Positions 20,301 through 31,670 of a stretch of DNA of 35,070 nucleotides are shown one piece after another. This DNA comes from Chara braunii (lineage: Eukaryota; Streptophyta; Charophyceae; Charales; Characeae), in NCBI GenBank assembly GCA_003427395.1, contig BFEA01000056.1, forward strand, positions 2,154,510 to 2,189,579, read 5' to 3'. The notes under the pieces are model-generated. The model did not search any database. It was not told the DNA's origin and saw nothing but the letters and a program-made list of their open reading frames with translations. Positions within the stretch are counted from its first letter, which is position 1, and the number at the start of each line of letters is the position of its first letter. A program made the translations under genes and the position numbers.

Positions 20301-21277
20301 AGGTCATCCCTATAGACTGAAGTTAATCAAATTTTAAATAAAATCAAAGGAACTGTTTAGGCCTCCATATCTGAAATCTGCGCTAAGTTCTCCACAGACG
20401 TCATCACTGCGGAAACTCATATTTGTGGGACTACATGAGTATTTATATATTTCGCAGACCTCTTTGATTTCTTACCCAGTGGTATTGTGAATAAAATAAT
20501 AATATATATATAATAAGAGTTGTTGTTATCAGTCGAGTGATATGCTTTCAGTACCACTTAGTTGAGACTAGCAAATGGTCATGCACTGAATTACCGCATT
20601 TTAAAAGAGAAAGGTGGTCTTACAGTTAGCAGCATTATGTCCCAATCCTGACCATTCGAAAATCAGAACGGTGAAACCTTGTGATTTGAAGTCCACGTGA
20701 AGAATCTGTTTGTCTGATCTTTGACTGACAATGTCTTTTGGGAGTAATGAACTCTAACGTGTACGCGTGTCGGAAGGCTGCACGAAAACAAACTCGTATT
20801 TCCTATAGCAGTCCAGAAACACTTTTTAAAGTGTAATGTTGCTCTTGCCGGAAAACCCTATTCCCTCCTTGTGTCTCTGTGTGACGCACACTCACTCCTG
20901 CCATTTTCCCACGCTTGGTTGGAGGTCTTCCCTTGGACATTCAAAGCACTGAGCAATAAGCACAACAGGTCATCAACTGTTGGGTCATCGCTTTATAGGA
21001 TGGTAGGTAGAACTAGTGGGAATCTCGTCAATTCATTCTTGTCCATCATCCAGTTAACTGGATGGTTACTCCCACTGAACCTCTTCATGTTGGCATTCAG
21101 AGCACCGACCAGAAAATCAGATTGTTTCAACATCTGTCGGGCGAGGCCTTTCCCACTCTCTTCAGCCTCTTTTCTCTGCGCGAGCTCAACCTCACGCCCA
21201 TCCTGCTAGTCTAGTCGCGTCCTGCGGATTTTTCTCAGATAGACAGTGTCAGGAACTGTTTGCCCAACTGACAATAA
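20301..21277. other. No gene recognised
   Basis: A 112-codon plus-strand frame at 20871-21209 has no recognisable domain. The rest is mixed AT-rich sequence. Confidence 0.5.
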
Positions 21278-21288
21278 CACCAGTGATC

Positions 21289-21342
<54 letters not shown>

Positions 21343-21358
21343 TCATTGATCAGTGGTG
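21278..21358. repeat. AAT microsatellite bounded by an 11/12-bp inverted repeat
   Basis: A perfect AAT/ATA trinucleotide run of about 54 bases (21289-21342) is flanked by CACCAGTGATCA (21278-21289) and TGATCAGTGGTG (21347-21358). These are inverted copies with one mismatch. It may be a microsatellite expanded inside a foldback or MITE-like unit. Confidence 0.85.
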
Positions 21359-21801
21359 ACAAGGAAAACAAATATCCGCCTGCAGCAAACACTAATTTTC
21401 ACACAGCAAATGATTCTGATGGACTATTGAGCACATGTTCTTTTACCATGTACATGTGTGTTGTCCGTCTGATACTGCAGACTCTTTATACGCGATTGAG
21501 CCGTGAAATCCAATCAATCTGGTGGATTACCATATGCTGATTCGTCTGCCATGTATCTGTATCCTCCCTGTGCAATATGGCTCTCTCTTGGCCACTCCTT
21601 TTTTTTTTTTCAATCTTTCTCTTTCCCCTCATTCACTCTCTCACTTTGTTACTTACCCGCTCCAGCCCTGTTCTCATCGTCATGCAATGAGCTACTTCCC
21701 TTACTCCACCTTGAATATACTTGTCCGTCCCTGTGGCCAGGTCCTTGGAATTATATAAATTGATGGCTTACTCTACTTTCGTCACCTGCAAGCTTCACAC
21801 A

Positions 21802-21804
<3 letters not shown>

Positions 21805-21836
<32 letters not shown>
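21805..21836. repeat. (CT)16 microsatellite
   Basis: A perfect CT run of 32 bases. Confidence 0.97.
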
Positions 21837-21841
<5 letters not shown>

Positions 21842-22007
21842 AGCGTTCAAAACAAGTAGCCAAGGGTGCCTGCTCGTCACACTTCGCTATCCTTCACGGT
21901 GCTCGCTTAAAATGAAATCATCAATTAGCTTGGGGAAAGATAAACCCATATATTATCTTCTGCGGTCTACGGGCTCCACTTGGCTACTAGTAAGATGAGA
22001 AACTTAA

Positions 22008-22010
<3 letters not shown>

Positions 22011-22052
<42 letters not shown>
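22011..22052. repeat. (AT)21 microsatellite
   Basis: A perfect AT run of 42 bases. Confidence 0.97.
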
Positions 22053-22055
<3 letters not shown>

Positions 22056-24569
22056 ATCCCCTCAACAACTCACCAAATAAGGCACACAGGATAAATTTTC
22101 CGCTAAAACATAAAAAGATGGACCGCCATATACTCGGTTTCTGTGCATTGCGGGCTAGGACGACCCTCCCAGTTGGGTCTTCAACGACCCTGCCTGCATA
22201 CAACTGGATTACCGCTCCAGTTTGTCTGATCTTGATTTGACCCTTAATTAGTACCCTGGGTCAGTTTGCTCACGTGAGCTATGTTGAGCATCCAGTTGGT
22301 CAGAGTCTGCCAGTTCTTACACTTGAGTTTCTCTTGGTAGATGCTCTCGAGTAGCTCGCCAAAATACACACTAGACAAGGAAAATGACCATGAACCTCCA
22401 GCTAGAAGTTAGAAATATACACCAGCACCACCACCACACTCTTTGTTCCCTGCACAGTGCAGACGCGCATCAAATCTCTCTCCCTTTCACGTACATCTCT
22501 CACTTTCTCTCTCTTGTGAATTTCTTTGTGGCTGATGCGTGCAAAGCCCACTTGATTCATCATTTCTGACCACAACCAAGGTCGGATGCATATGATAAAA
22601 TAAATAGAAAAATAATAAAATAAATAATATCCCACTCTCTTTCCCACTCACATATACAAGTGTTTGCCTTAGCTAACGTCTCCACAAGACCACATTGACC
22701 GTTGGTGGCAACAAGCTCGCACGAGTGTCAAACAGTTACTGCCCCAATAGCATGGACTGGCTTCGCCCGCGGCGCCAGCCTCAATTCCGATGGTCGCTAT
22801 CACGATGGGCGGCGTACACCTTTGTCGCCATGATCTCCCCCATGCGTGTCTCTTTACTCTCGCATCTCCTCCATAGGCGCTGCACACCTTGGTCGCGGTG
22901 TTTCGCTGCATTCACCGTGATCGCATCGTTCGCCCAAGAGGAATTCCCCCCCAACAAGTCAACTATTGGCTAGGACTGAAGATCCAAGCCCGGTGAACAG
23001 AGCTCTTGTCCGGTACCAATAGCACCAACAACAACTCTTGTGGTGCAGATCCATGCCTGGTACAGTTGCCATACCGGCAGCCCCGCCCAATGCAGTCCCA
23101 ATGCCAATAAAGGGTCGGTGGCAGCGGCACAATCCGTTGCAGTCCCGATACTGCAAATGTCATTGACCCAGTGGTTGTTCCATCCACACAGTCCGCAATA
23201 ATCCAATCCAGGTATGCACCTCCAACCGAGACTCGACACCAGTGGGTTGCACTTGTTGCGATGCACAATCCAAATGCACCCCACCGCGATCCACACCATG
23301 TATTAGTGAACCGTGTTATTACCATTGCACCGTGCCAATGAATCGTACCAATAAACCACACCGACCAGCCGCATCCATGAACCGTACCTGCACCGTACTG
23401 GTGATCGTCGAGGTTCTAGACCGGAGTCCATATCGCGACGGTAAAAAAAAACAGGGGTCATAAGCGAGGTATCAAAATAGCCTAGATTGAAACGAACGTC
23501 GGGGGGGATACATAAGCAAGGGAAACTAAAATAAAAATAAACCATCATTCAAAATCGTGGGTTTTGAGTTCCTTTTCATCATTAATGATTTTGACCGTGT
23601 TCTTGAATTTGTTCATACAAATAAATAAAATAATCGTCTCAATTCCGTCGTGCAAAACTGACCGTTCGGAGACCCGCGCACATGTCAACGACCAAGTATT
23701 TGAAGAAAGAAGAGTAGGGGAAAAATAAAAGCATAACAAGCACGTCAAGAGAGAAAAATTAATATGGACAGCAACAAAATAAAAGGTCTAGTGTCAAAGA
23801 ATGATACGGCAAAAAACAAAGGCCGACTTAGGTGCCCTATTTTTTTCCCGCTCATTCCTTCACACCGACCCTCGAAGATCTACCATCCGACCACGCTAAG
23901 ATCGAAAATGTCTCATTTCGGATGGTCAACTGACTTTGGCCGCCCGACACCGAGTCTGATTGGTTTGTGTGTTTTTTTAGTTCGATACGAGGCTTTTCCG
24001 GGCCTTGGAGCCCAAGCTCTATTATTCGCTTCGAGTTGTATTTAGCCCGGGATGCATGATTGTATGGACCCCCAAGCCATAATGGATTCGAACCGGTAAC
24101 ATCATAACTAATAGGGGCTATGATGACTACCGGAGGAGTCAGGAATTCTGACCTGACATGTGTCTTTTCAGGAACGACAATGCTAGGGTTTGCGTAGTAC
24201 TTTAGCAATGATCATTTCGTAGAAGTCCTCTTTGTGTAAGCGGTCCTTAGACCGTCTTGGGTAGGCGGAACAAACGGTGGTTCTTGGATATTGTGAAAAA
24301 TTTGAATGTTGACCGACTGTGTACTCTACTTTTCAATCATGTGGTGGACTACGTATGGTGTGCATTAAGATGTGTGATATGCTCAATGAATTGCGATATA
24401 CTCAATGAGTGTTATTTTCTCAAATGTATGACATCTCTCATAAGCCTGTCGATGCACGTGCGAACCTTCCTAGTGAGTGAGCACGAGTGAAACTTGAAGC
24501 TTGTTCGTCAACCTTCGTAGGCCGACGTCCAAATTGGGGAGCTGGATCGTAGGGATATTAGCCACCAAT
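22053..24569. other. No gene recognised; degenerate short repeats at 22970-23410
   Basis: Positions 22970-23410 repeat words such as GGTACCAATA, CGGTACAG, CCGTACCTG and TGCAGTCCC at irregular spacing, like a decayed minisatellite. Several minus-strand frames stay open there (up to 132 codons) but overlap each other and match no family I know. A 118-codon minus-strand frame at 23852-24208 is also unrecognised. It contains a tRNA B-box-like word (24084-24094) whose flanks do not pair as a T arm. Confidence 0.45.
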
Positions 24570-25387
24570 ATGGCTGGTAACCACTACCAAGATGGCAGCC
24601 GAGATGGTAGGCGAGCATGTATACCGAATTGTGGACATAGAGGCAACCGAGACGATAGCCGTGAAAAGCAAGGTGGATCACAAAGCAGCTTTCGCGAGGA
24701 TAAAAGGGAAGATCCTCCCCGTCGTGGACCACCAAACTGCTTCCGATGCAGGGTAGTTGACCTTTTTTTAACCGACTGTTGGAGGTATTAGACACTATAA
24801 CTCGGCGCCGGATGGAAGCAGACGGTTACACTTATCCCCTCGAGTTCGCAAGAAGGGCACCTACATTTGTATCACCCCCAAGAGAGAGAACACAATAACA
24901 ATTTGCGGAACCAGCTGCGGATAATCGGTTGGACGAGTTAGGGCAGGCATTGGCCTCTATTCAGGAATTTGTCGAGATGGATCGTGCGAGAAGAGCCGAG
25001 AGGGAACAAAGACGCCGTGAGCGAAAGGAGGCACGACGCGGTGAGGAAAAAACTAGAGTAGCTGAAGCCGAGCGAGCACTCCGCAAAGCCGATAAATTAT
25101 GAAAGCAAAAAGAGGAGCAACTAACGATGGCAAAGGCAGTCGAGGTTCAACTCTCGCTACGACTGGGCGATATTCGTGATGAAATCAAAACGAAAGTACG
25201 TAAAGTCATTTCGAGTACGATAATCAAACGTCAATCGAACACAACTATCGGGAAAGGGAAGGAAGTCGTGGTTGAAGACGTACCGTCAACATTAGGGGCA
25301 GCAAGCGATGCAAGCCATTACACAGGGTACTTGCAATTTGTCAATCCAAGAGAAACGGAAACGACGAGAAAGCACACCGGTGGGTGA
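24570..25387 (+). pseudogene. Retrotransposon gag fragment: damaged zinc knuckle plus charged helical region
   Basis: An ATG at 24570 opens a Gly/Arg/Asp-rich N-terminal part. A nucleocapsid zinc knuckle follows at 24738-24779: Cys 24738, Cys 24747 and Cys 24777 keep the CX2CX4HX4C spacing, but the His position is Leu (CTT 24762). That frame ends at TAG 24789. The sequence then continues in another frame (24791-25387) with stops TAA 24896 and TGA 25100. This part is strongly charged (Arg/Glu-rich, 24970-25110), probably coiled-coil, and ends with a conserved-looking VQLSLRLGDIRDEI stretch. A knuckle followed by a long charged helix suits gag of Ty3/gypsy-like elements. I recall similar proteins in Chara. 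No capsid, protease or pol is seen nearby, so this is a separate remnant from the one at 3098-8595. Confidence 0.7.
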
Positions 25388-25930
25388 CAGTCTGCCGGTG
25401 ATAACACCATCCAAGCGTGCGAGTAACGAACATGCATTCGCCGAGTGAAGCTTTCTTGTGACCCCACCCCACTTTTGTAGACTAGTTATTTATTTATTTT
25501 TTGGCCCGGTTGGGCAAGTCGTCCAAAACCACTCTCGCAGCCTAGCTATCTACGCATTATTTAATTTATTGTTTTAAATATATATTTTTTATGACAAAAT
25601 CACTCGTAAATTTTTGGGATTTTTTTATACATGATTTTAAGTGTTAAAAATTGCCAAAGTTTGCACTTCGAAAACTGTTGGACTTGACATGCCGGTAATG
25701 GCGGTAAGGAATGGTCGCCATCCCCCTCAAAAACTCACTCCTACCTTACAAGAATGCCAATTTTTGGATATAAGGGGGGGTGGCAATTTATAAACTCCTA
25801 AATTTCTCAAATTTATTGAACACAAAAAAATGACATGAAAATAGTACAAAATACACTGTAGGATACCAAGTAATTGGAGAACTCTTTGTATAAATTTTCA
25901 TATATAACAGATTTCATAGATTATTTAGTC
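25388..25930. other. No gene recognised
   Basis: AT-rich sequence with homopolymer runs. GGGGGGGT near 25785 and short T/A runs are the only structure. Confidence 0.5.
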
Positions 25931-25939
25931 AGGGTTACC

Positions 25940-26290
25940 GACATTCGGGGCGGGCCATGAACACCCGAACGTTCGACACCTCCTCTCGACGTGTTCGGTC
26001 GTTCGATCGAACACGGACCTAAAAAAAAAAATCCAAACAATCTGGAAAAAAAAAATGTTATGAAGAAGAATAAACTAAACAACATTTTCCACAATATTAC
26101 ATCCAAATTATTTACTAAATTTGAAATACAAATCAAATACTTAAAATATATACTAATAATAAAAATAAAAAAAATAAAACGATAATGAAATTATTGAGTG
26201 GGCGAGCATGTTTTTGACACCACCATCTTTGGCAATTTTTTTTTTTTTTTAGCTGTGACAAATGCCATGAAAATTTATATATGTGTATCT
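25940..26290 (+). repeat. Dispersed A/T-rich repeat family, copy 1
   Basis: A palindrome CGAACGTTCG (25966-25975) is followed by an A-rich block (26046-26140, ATGTTATGAAGAAGAATAAA then ACAACATTTTCC) and a block with TTTTTGACACCACCATCTTT (about 26210). The A-rich block recurs at 30461-30552 and, inverted, at 32704-32754. The GACACCACCATCTTTG block recurs at about 28605. On the minus strand the copies share a conceptual SLFF(C/F)(I/M)T peptide, which comes from the shared DNA and is not evidence of coding. Confidence 0.7.
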
Positions 26291-26487
26291 TACATATATA
26301 TCGTCAAATAGAACTGCCCGGTAAACCGTAGGCAGAGAGGGAGAAGAGGACAACAAACGAGGGGCTGTGACAAACTGTTTCGTCGGAGTTTCACCGACTC
26401 ATCAGGAGGCTGAACCCCACCCCATCACAAGCCAGCAAAACATCCACGAAACAAAGAAAGGTCTATATTATGGAAAACTATGCTCCA

Positions 26488-27003
26488 ATCTATTCGCGGG
26501 GAGCAGCACATGCTAGGAATCTGGCCCAGCGTCCCATATGAAGACGTAAAAACAATTTATGAACAAATTGAGGTGCCGAGACCCTTACCCGGTTTCGGCT
26601 TGAGAGTATCCTCCAAGATCATGAACAAACTACAAAAAATCAGGATAGATGATGAGAAAATTATGATTTTTTTTTTATGATCGCTAAACACCTCATGAAA
26701 TGCACCGCAATTCTCCGAACACTCAAGTATCTAAGGGATTTCCAATAGATCATAACAAAGCTCACCCAAACTGACTTATTCTCTGACAAACTCATCCCGG
26801 CCTCAGACCACCTATCCGCTAGGTTACAAAGCAACACGACTCACTCCAGCTCCGACTAGTGTCGTCCTGTGTCAGCAATCCCCAACTCTCCCTTAGGATG
26901 CCCCTGCATAGCATCCCAAGATCTCTCTACAAGGCCTCATGCCCTCAACTTCGGCAAGTCACAGGGCATCACCCTAAGGCTCCGACCAGCGTCGTTCTAG
27001 CAT
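26488..27003 (-). repeat. ~515-bp dispersed repeat, copy B (inverted relative of 12309-12824)
   Basis: Read on the minus strand from 27003 to 26488, the order of landmarks matches copy A: the GATGCTAGAACGA word, the GAGGCCTTGTAGAGAGAT word, then the words around the GGGACGCTGGGCC-like end. Similarity is patchy, so the copies are old. No poly(A) follows this copy. The internal duplication (GTTACAAAGC 26834, GTCACAGGGC 26963) has a 129-bp period. Confidence 0.75.
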
Positions 27004-27154
27004 CGAGCACCCACGGATCCTGAATATAACAGTCTAATTCCAGTATAGCTTCGTACAAACCATCAGCAGTCCCTCAGAGTCCTGAGAGATTCTTCTGACT
27101 ACCGGGAATAACAAGGGTGCTTGTTTTGAAAATTCCAAAAAAATCAAAAAGAGT

Positions 27155-27261
27155 CTCAACTAAATACAAGCAAAGGATATAGAAATTCCCCCCTTTCCCC
27201 TCGAAACTGGTTTGTTCCTATTTTAATTGGAGCGCCTGATATGGCCTTTCCACGATTAAAC
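27155..27261. other. Short spacer
   Basis: Nothing recognisable before the 406-bp duplication. Confidence 0.4.
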
Positions 27262-28035
27262 ACCCCCTTCCTGATCGCTGCCTCCACAGAAAAGGACCGC
27301 CCCTGATTACGAACACTCAGCATCAACCCCAACTTGGGACATACCCATTTCCCCTCCTTACTCCCACAAAGGCATACAATTCCCACCCAAAGTATACCTC
27401 TGCCAACCCCTTGCCCTTATTTGCCACCGCTGGGATATGATGTTGACCCATACATCTCCCCCAGCCCCAAAATAGAGCATCCCCTCAAATCTGCCCCGTC
27501 TCCCTTCAGGGCAATCACCTCCCTCCTTATGAAGCCCCTGCAGAGTAGAGCTCTCCCCCTTACCCCCCCCCACCCCACCCCACCCCGAAAAATAATTCGT
27601 ATACGCTTGAGAGGAGAATCAAAATTCCGAACGTTGTTATGGATTATTTCTTACCACTCCCCTCCATCTCCCTCTATCCCTCCGGTACCTCCACCGAAAA
27701 GGACTACTCGGAACACAAGCTCTCCTTATCGGCTCCAACTTAGGACATACCTGCTTCCTCCCCCTACTTCCACTAAGGCATCTAGTTCCACAAAGTATGA
27801 CTCAGCCAACCCCTCACCCCTGTCTGCCTCCACTGGGATATGATGCCAACCCATACATCTCTCCCAACCCCAGAATAGGGCATTCCCCAAAAAACTGCCC
27901 CCAGTCCCTCCAGGGCATTTCACCCCTCACCTTGTGAAGCCCCTGCGGAGTAGAGCTCTCCTCCTTAAAACCCTTACCCCCCACCCGCACATAAATAATT
28001 CATTAATGCGCCCAACGGGGAATCAGAAATTAATA
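27262..28035. repeat. Diverged tandem duplication, period 406 bp
   Basis: Landmarks recur exactly 406 bases apart: GGGATATGATG at 27429 and 27835, GAAGCCCCTGC at 27531 and 27937. ACATACC, CCCATACATCTC and GAGTAGAGCTCTCC words keep the same order. Both units are C-rich on the plus strand. Minus-strand frames in the two units (27358-27573, 27726-27923) give related peptides, so a decayed minus-strand coding sequence cannot be excluded. I do not recognise it. Confidence 0.8.
27553..27586 (-). other. G-quadruplex-prone tract (minus strand)
   Basis: The plus strand reads runs of four or more C separated by A or T. The minus strand therefore has at least five G runs with one- to three-base spacers, a textbook quadruplex pattern. 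Confidence 0.7.
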
Positions 28036-28119
28036 GTGAAGAAAAGAAAAAACGAGCCTCAAGAGTTTTAGGAAATTGTGACGGAGAAAGGTAGATAATA
28101 TTTTTTTTTGGATTTGCTC

Positions 28120-28490
28120 ATGACGATGAACGACATCTTGAAGATATGATGACGAGGATGATGTTGATGACCAACTCACCTGCTGATATGAAGGGCAAAC
28201 AAGGTCTGGAAGAGTAGCATCTAATGATAACAAAATGATGATAATGATAGTAATGATGAAAATGATGACAAAATGATGATGTTGATCATATTGAACAGTG
28301 GTACCAACAACGCCCTATGATTACAAATTGATGATGATGATGATGATAATGATGATGATGATGTCCATGATGATGATGATGATGATGACGACGATGACGC
28401 ACAACGCCTTGTGAGTACAAAAGGATGATGATGGTGCTAATGGCGAACACCTTTGATGATAACCTAATGAAGATGATGATAAGAGTGAGC
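28120..28490 (+). repeat. GAT-rich minisatellite
   Basis: GATGAT runs (28329-28398 the purest) alternate with a spacer. ACAACGCC(C/T)T followed by a TACAAA word recurs at about 28309 and 28401, a 92-bp period, with further degenerate units on both sides. His-rich or Asp-rich frames on either strand are by-products of the GAT/ATC repeats. Confidence 0.8.
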
Positions 28491-28590
28491 AGAGAATCTA
28501 CAAATACCGTTTGAAAAAGCATTAATTTTTTTCATGCCCCGAAATAAAAAAAAAAACAAAAAAGGAAAAAAAAAGAAAAAACAAATTAGT

Positions 28591-28830
28591 GCGTGGGCAA
28601 ATAAGTTTTGACACCACCATCTTTGCCTATTTTTCATTTTTGTTTGGCTTAACAAAATGGCTTTAAAATTGATAGGGAGATACCTTATGTCACAAAGAAC
28701 TCACCAAAAAAATTGCAGAAACAAATAATAATATTTAGGTGCCAAAATAAGTTTTTGCGAGGTCCGAACCCCTTCAGGCACGAACCCCGTACGGGGACCC
28801 GAACGCCCCAACGTTCGGGCGGCAGCTTAG
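28591..28830 (+). repeat. Partial copy of the dispersed A/T-rich family
   Basis: GTTTTGACACCACCATCTTTG (from about 28604) and its flanks match the block near 26205. About 150 bases later comes a GC-rich stretch with AACGTTCGGG and CGTACGGGG words, like the CGAACGTTCG region of the other copies. Confidence 0.6.
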
Positions 28831-28853
28831 GGGCCTCCGTACGTTTCGCCTAG

Positions 28854-28907
28854 CAACCGTCTATTCAGTTATATTCCAGGCAACAGTCTATTCAGTTATA
28901 TTCCAGG
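28854..28907. repeat. 27-bp tandem duplication
   Basis: Two units (28854-28880, 28881-28907) contain TCTATTCAGTTATATTCCAGG and differ at one base. Confidence 0.9.
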
Positions 28908-30226
28908 CTACCAGAATGACCCGGAACCACTGGCCAGACCGAGCAAAAAGACAAAAGAAAGAAAAAAAATCTTTTAAATTTAGAAACCAATTTCAATCTG
29001 CCCTTGAGGCAAACGTCATTCAATTTTTTTTTTTTAATACCATGTTTTTTTCCGGTTTTTTCTTCTGTTTTGCAGGGACATTCCCTAGTCCTTGCACGAT
29101 CATAACCCCTGGAGAAATAAGGTGACCCGAGTAGCCCAACTTGTAACTTGGGTAATATTCACAAAGAGTCCACCCAGGTTGCAATTGCCAAGCTTCTACC
29201 GACTTACAATTGCTAACTAAAGACCTCCATAAGAGTTATAATCCAACCAAAATCCGTACCAAAACAATTAGTTGTTAATTGAACTAAATAAATCCGAGTT
29301 GAATTCTTTGTCAACCCTAAGTAGGGTGTCTAACAGTCAAGTACCTACAAGTGTCCAAAGTGCAGAATTGATAGCACAAGCTCCTCTTGCTAATACCATT
29401 CGTGATCAACTTCAGGTAACGTAACAACCGCTTATATATAATACTATACCATCGCATTAACTCGTGCATATATCAAAGCAGCCAACCTCCTGAAACATTT
29501 GTTTGAATTGCTGCACTTTGTGCAAAGTTATGTAAGAAAGCATATGTTGAACATAATTTTAACCTTTTCATGAAATATTAACCATAACATACATGAAAGA
29601 TGAAATAACCAACTTTTCCATTTGTTTTGCCTTTTTGTTTTGCTTTTTTTTTATACTCGTAAAGCCAAAATTTGTTAGCTACCTCACCATGTTAGTGGTC
29701 CAAGTTTTGAAGCGCCTACCAAGGTTGTTTCGTTTACATTTTTCATTCACAGAGATAGTAGATACCTTCAATGAGAGGTGCAAAAAACGATCTAAGGCAA
29801 CGTCGTGCACAAAATCATGCGTGGCACAAGGAAAAATCAAACAAAAAAAAATAAAATAATGAGATAACCAACTTTTACAAAATATGCTGTAAATGAATCA
29901 CCATCACTCTTTCATTTGTATGTGCATATTCGTTTATGACGAAGCTACCTGCAACCATCCCCCCCCCCCCCCCCCCATTTCAAAAAATAACGAAAACCTT
30001 CTTACGCGACAAATGAGATGAAAAGAAAAGTCATTCACAGACTCAATCATAAATAATAATCTAGGTAGAAATCTGGATATCCACCTGACAAATTTTATCC
30101 GCGTTTTTCAATCCAGATTAAATCTCCAGATTAATTCCACATATGGAAAATCCGGCCCTACGCAAAATACGTTTTTCTTTAGGCAAATAAAAACACAAAA
30201 TAAAAAAAAATCAGAAAATACAATAC
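28908..30226. other. No gene recognised
   Basis: AT-rich sequence. GATAACCAACTTTT-like words at about 29600 and 29861 hint at a further weak repeat. A perfect C18 run sits at 29959-29976. Confidence 0.5.
29959..29976. repeat. C18 homopolymer
   Basis: Eighteen consecutive C residues. The length of such runs is often unreliable in assemblies. Confidence 0.95.
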
Positions 30227-30253
30227 GTTGTTCATATTGACGATATGAACAAC
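30227..30253. repeat. 11-bp perfect hairpin
   Basis: The arms are 30227-30237 and 30243-30253 with a 5-base loop (TGACG). It sits at the start of a dispersed-family copy. Confidence 0.85.
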
Positions 30254-30720
30254 TTTTAGCATGATATCATCTTTGATATCTCAACAGATATGAAGATGAA
30301 TAATAAAACATTAAAAAAAATAAAAAATTATTGATTACTCGGTCGAACGTTCGAGTCCCCCTGACCATTCGGGTTATCCGGTTAGCCAACCGGTCAGACA
30401 TATCCTCCCTGGACAGTTCGTCCCAACTCGAATGCCAAAAAAGAAAAAAAAAAGAAAAAAATAAAGATGTCATGCAAAAAAATAAACTTAACAACTTTTG
30501 CCTCGGGATGACATCGAAACTCCTCATCAAATTTAAAATAAAACATAAAATTAAAAACACCCCCAATTTATTTTTCTTTTGTTCGTGCTTTTAACTGCTA
30601 ATTATGAAGTTTTGCACGCCCGAACGTCCGGTACCCCCCTGACTGTCCGGGCACGACGTCCTGCCATCGAACAATTGATAACATAAATATTTTGATAAAA
30701 AACAATAAAATGAATTAACC
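30243..30720 (+). repeat. Dispersed A/T-rich repeat family, tandem copies
   Basis: AACAACTTTT(A)GC followed by an ATGA(T/C)ATC word occurs at 30249 and again at 30491. CGAACGTTCG (30343-30352) and CCCGAACGTCCGG (about 30608) are each followed by CCCCCTGAC and a (C/T)CGGG word, about 270 bp apart. The unit is thus at least partly tandem. The A-rich block 30461-30552 matches 26046-26140. Confidence 0.7.
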
Positions 30721-30978
30721 ATCTCTTCTCTAAGCCCCTTTATTCCCTATCTTACCCCCTTGGAACACTTCCATGCCCTATCAAGCTTTCATAAAATAGG
30801 AACATAGTTCTATTGTATTTTACATGCACAATATCACTCTTGTTTTGTTTTGGCCTATTTTTTATGATTGCTCGAATTTTTGGATAATCCTTCCCCCCGA
30901 TCATTTAACCAGACTGTTCCGGTAGATAACCCGTGCTACCTACACAATAATGCTATCATATCTTTATGTGTCAATGTT

Positions 30979-31042
30979 CGTAAATCATAAATTTCTGCAA
31001 GCATACAGCCTCGCAAACGTTTGCAGAAATCTATGATTCACG
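30979..31042. repeat. 22-bp imperfect hairpin with 20-nt loop
   Basis: The arms 30979-31000 and 31021-31042 match at 20 of 22 positions and extend a few bases further with one more mismatch. Size and symmetry fit a small foldback element or a small-RNA precursor. There is no evidence of transcription. Confidence 0.8.
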
Positions 31043-31556
31043 ACCATTAAGGTAGTGAACAGGTTAAAAAAAAAATTGGAAGAAAAATAAAATAAAATGA
31101 AAAAAAGTACTTTTCTTTCCTCCAACAGGCAATTAAGTAAGAGCAAGTAAAATAAGCATTTTCCCATCATGCAATGCTTAAATGAAGGATTTACTTCTAC
31201 CCGTAGGCTTTTGCAGATGGTTCGCAACTTCTGCTGGAGAGAGATTTTACACAACCTTCTTTCACATTTAAGGTTGTTACAAACTTTTTATTCTTTTTCT
31301 TCTTCTCTTTTCCTCTCTCCCCAACACTCGTTTCATCCATCAAATATCATAGAAGGATATCACATATCACCTATTTCTCCTCCTCCATTTTTTCTCTTCT
31401 TTATTTGTATTTTCCCCCTTTCAATATTCATACAAATGTTTTTTTCTGTCTAAGGAATTTTTCCCGTCGAGGTTTGGAAGTATGTAAGAGATTTGTGGTT
31501 TTGCACTAAGGCTATAACCTTCTGAATATGCGGTACGTATGTTATTGTAAAATAAT
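31043..31556. other. No gene recognised
   Basis: AT-rich, with a T/C-rich tract at 31280-31430. Only short biased frames are present. Confidence 0.5.
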
Positions 31557-31670
31557 TCCCCACAAATGTAAGAAATGTAAATACAAATTATACAGCATAC
31601 TTTCCACGATTGAATTTTCCCCACAAATGTAAATACAAATTATACAACATACTTTGCAGGATTGAATATA
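31557..31670. repeat. Tandem duplication of about 52-62 bp
   Basis: CCCCACAAATGTAA, then ATACAAATTATACA(G/A)CATACTTT and GATTGAAT, occur twice in a row. The first unit is longer by a short internal repeat of its own. Confidence 0.9.

Noticed and set aside
24084-24094. Perfect tRNA B-box word on the minus strand
   Set aside because: The flanking bases do not form a T stem and there is no A box at the right distance. It lies inside an unrecognised open frame.
28286-28522. His-rich minus-strand ORF
   Set aside because: It is produced by the GAT/ATC trinucleotide repeats.
28854-28907. Possible CRISPR-like repeat
   Set aside because: There are only two adjacent units without spacers in a clearly eukaryotic context. 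It is a simple 27-bp tandem duplication.
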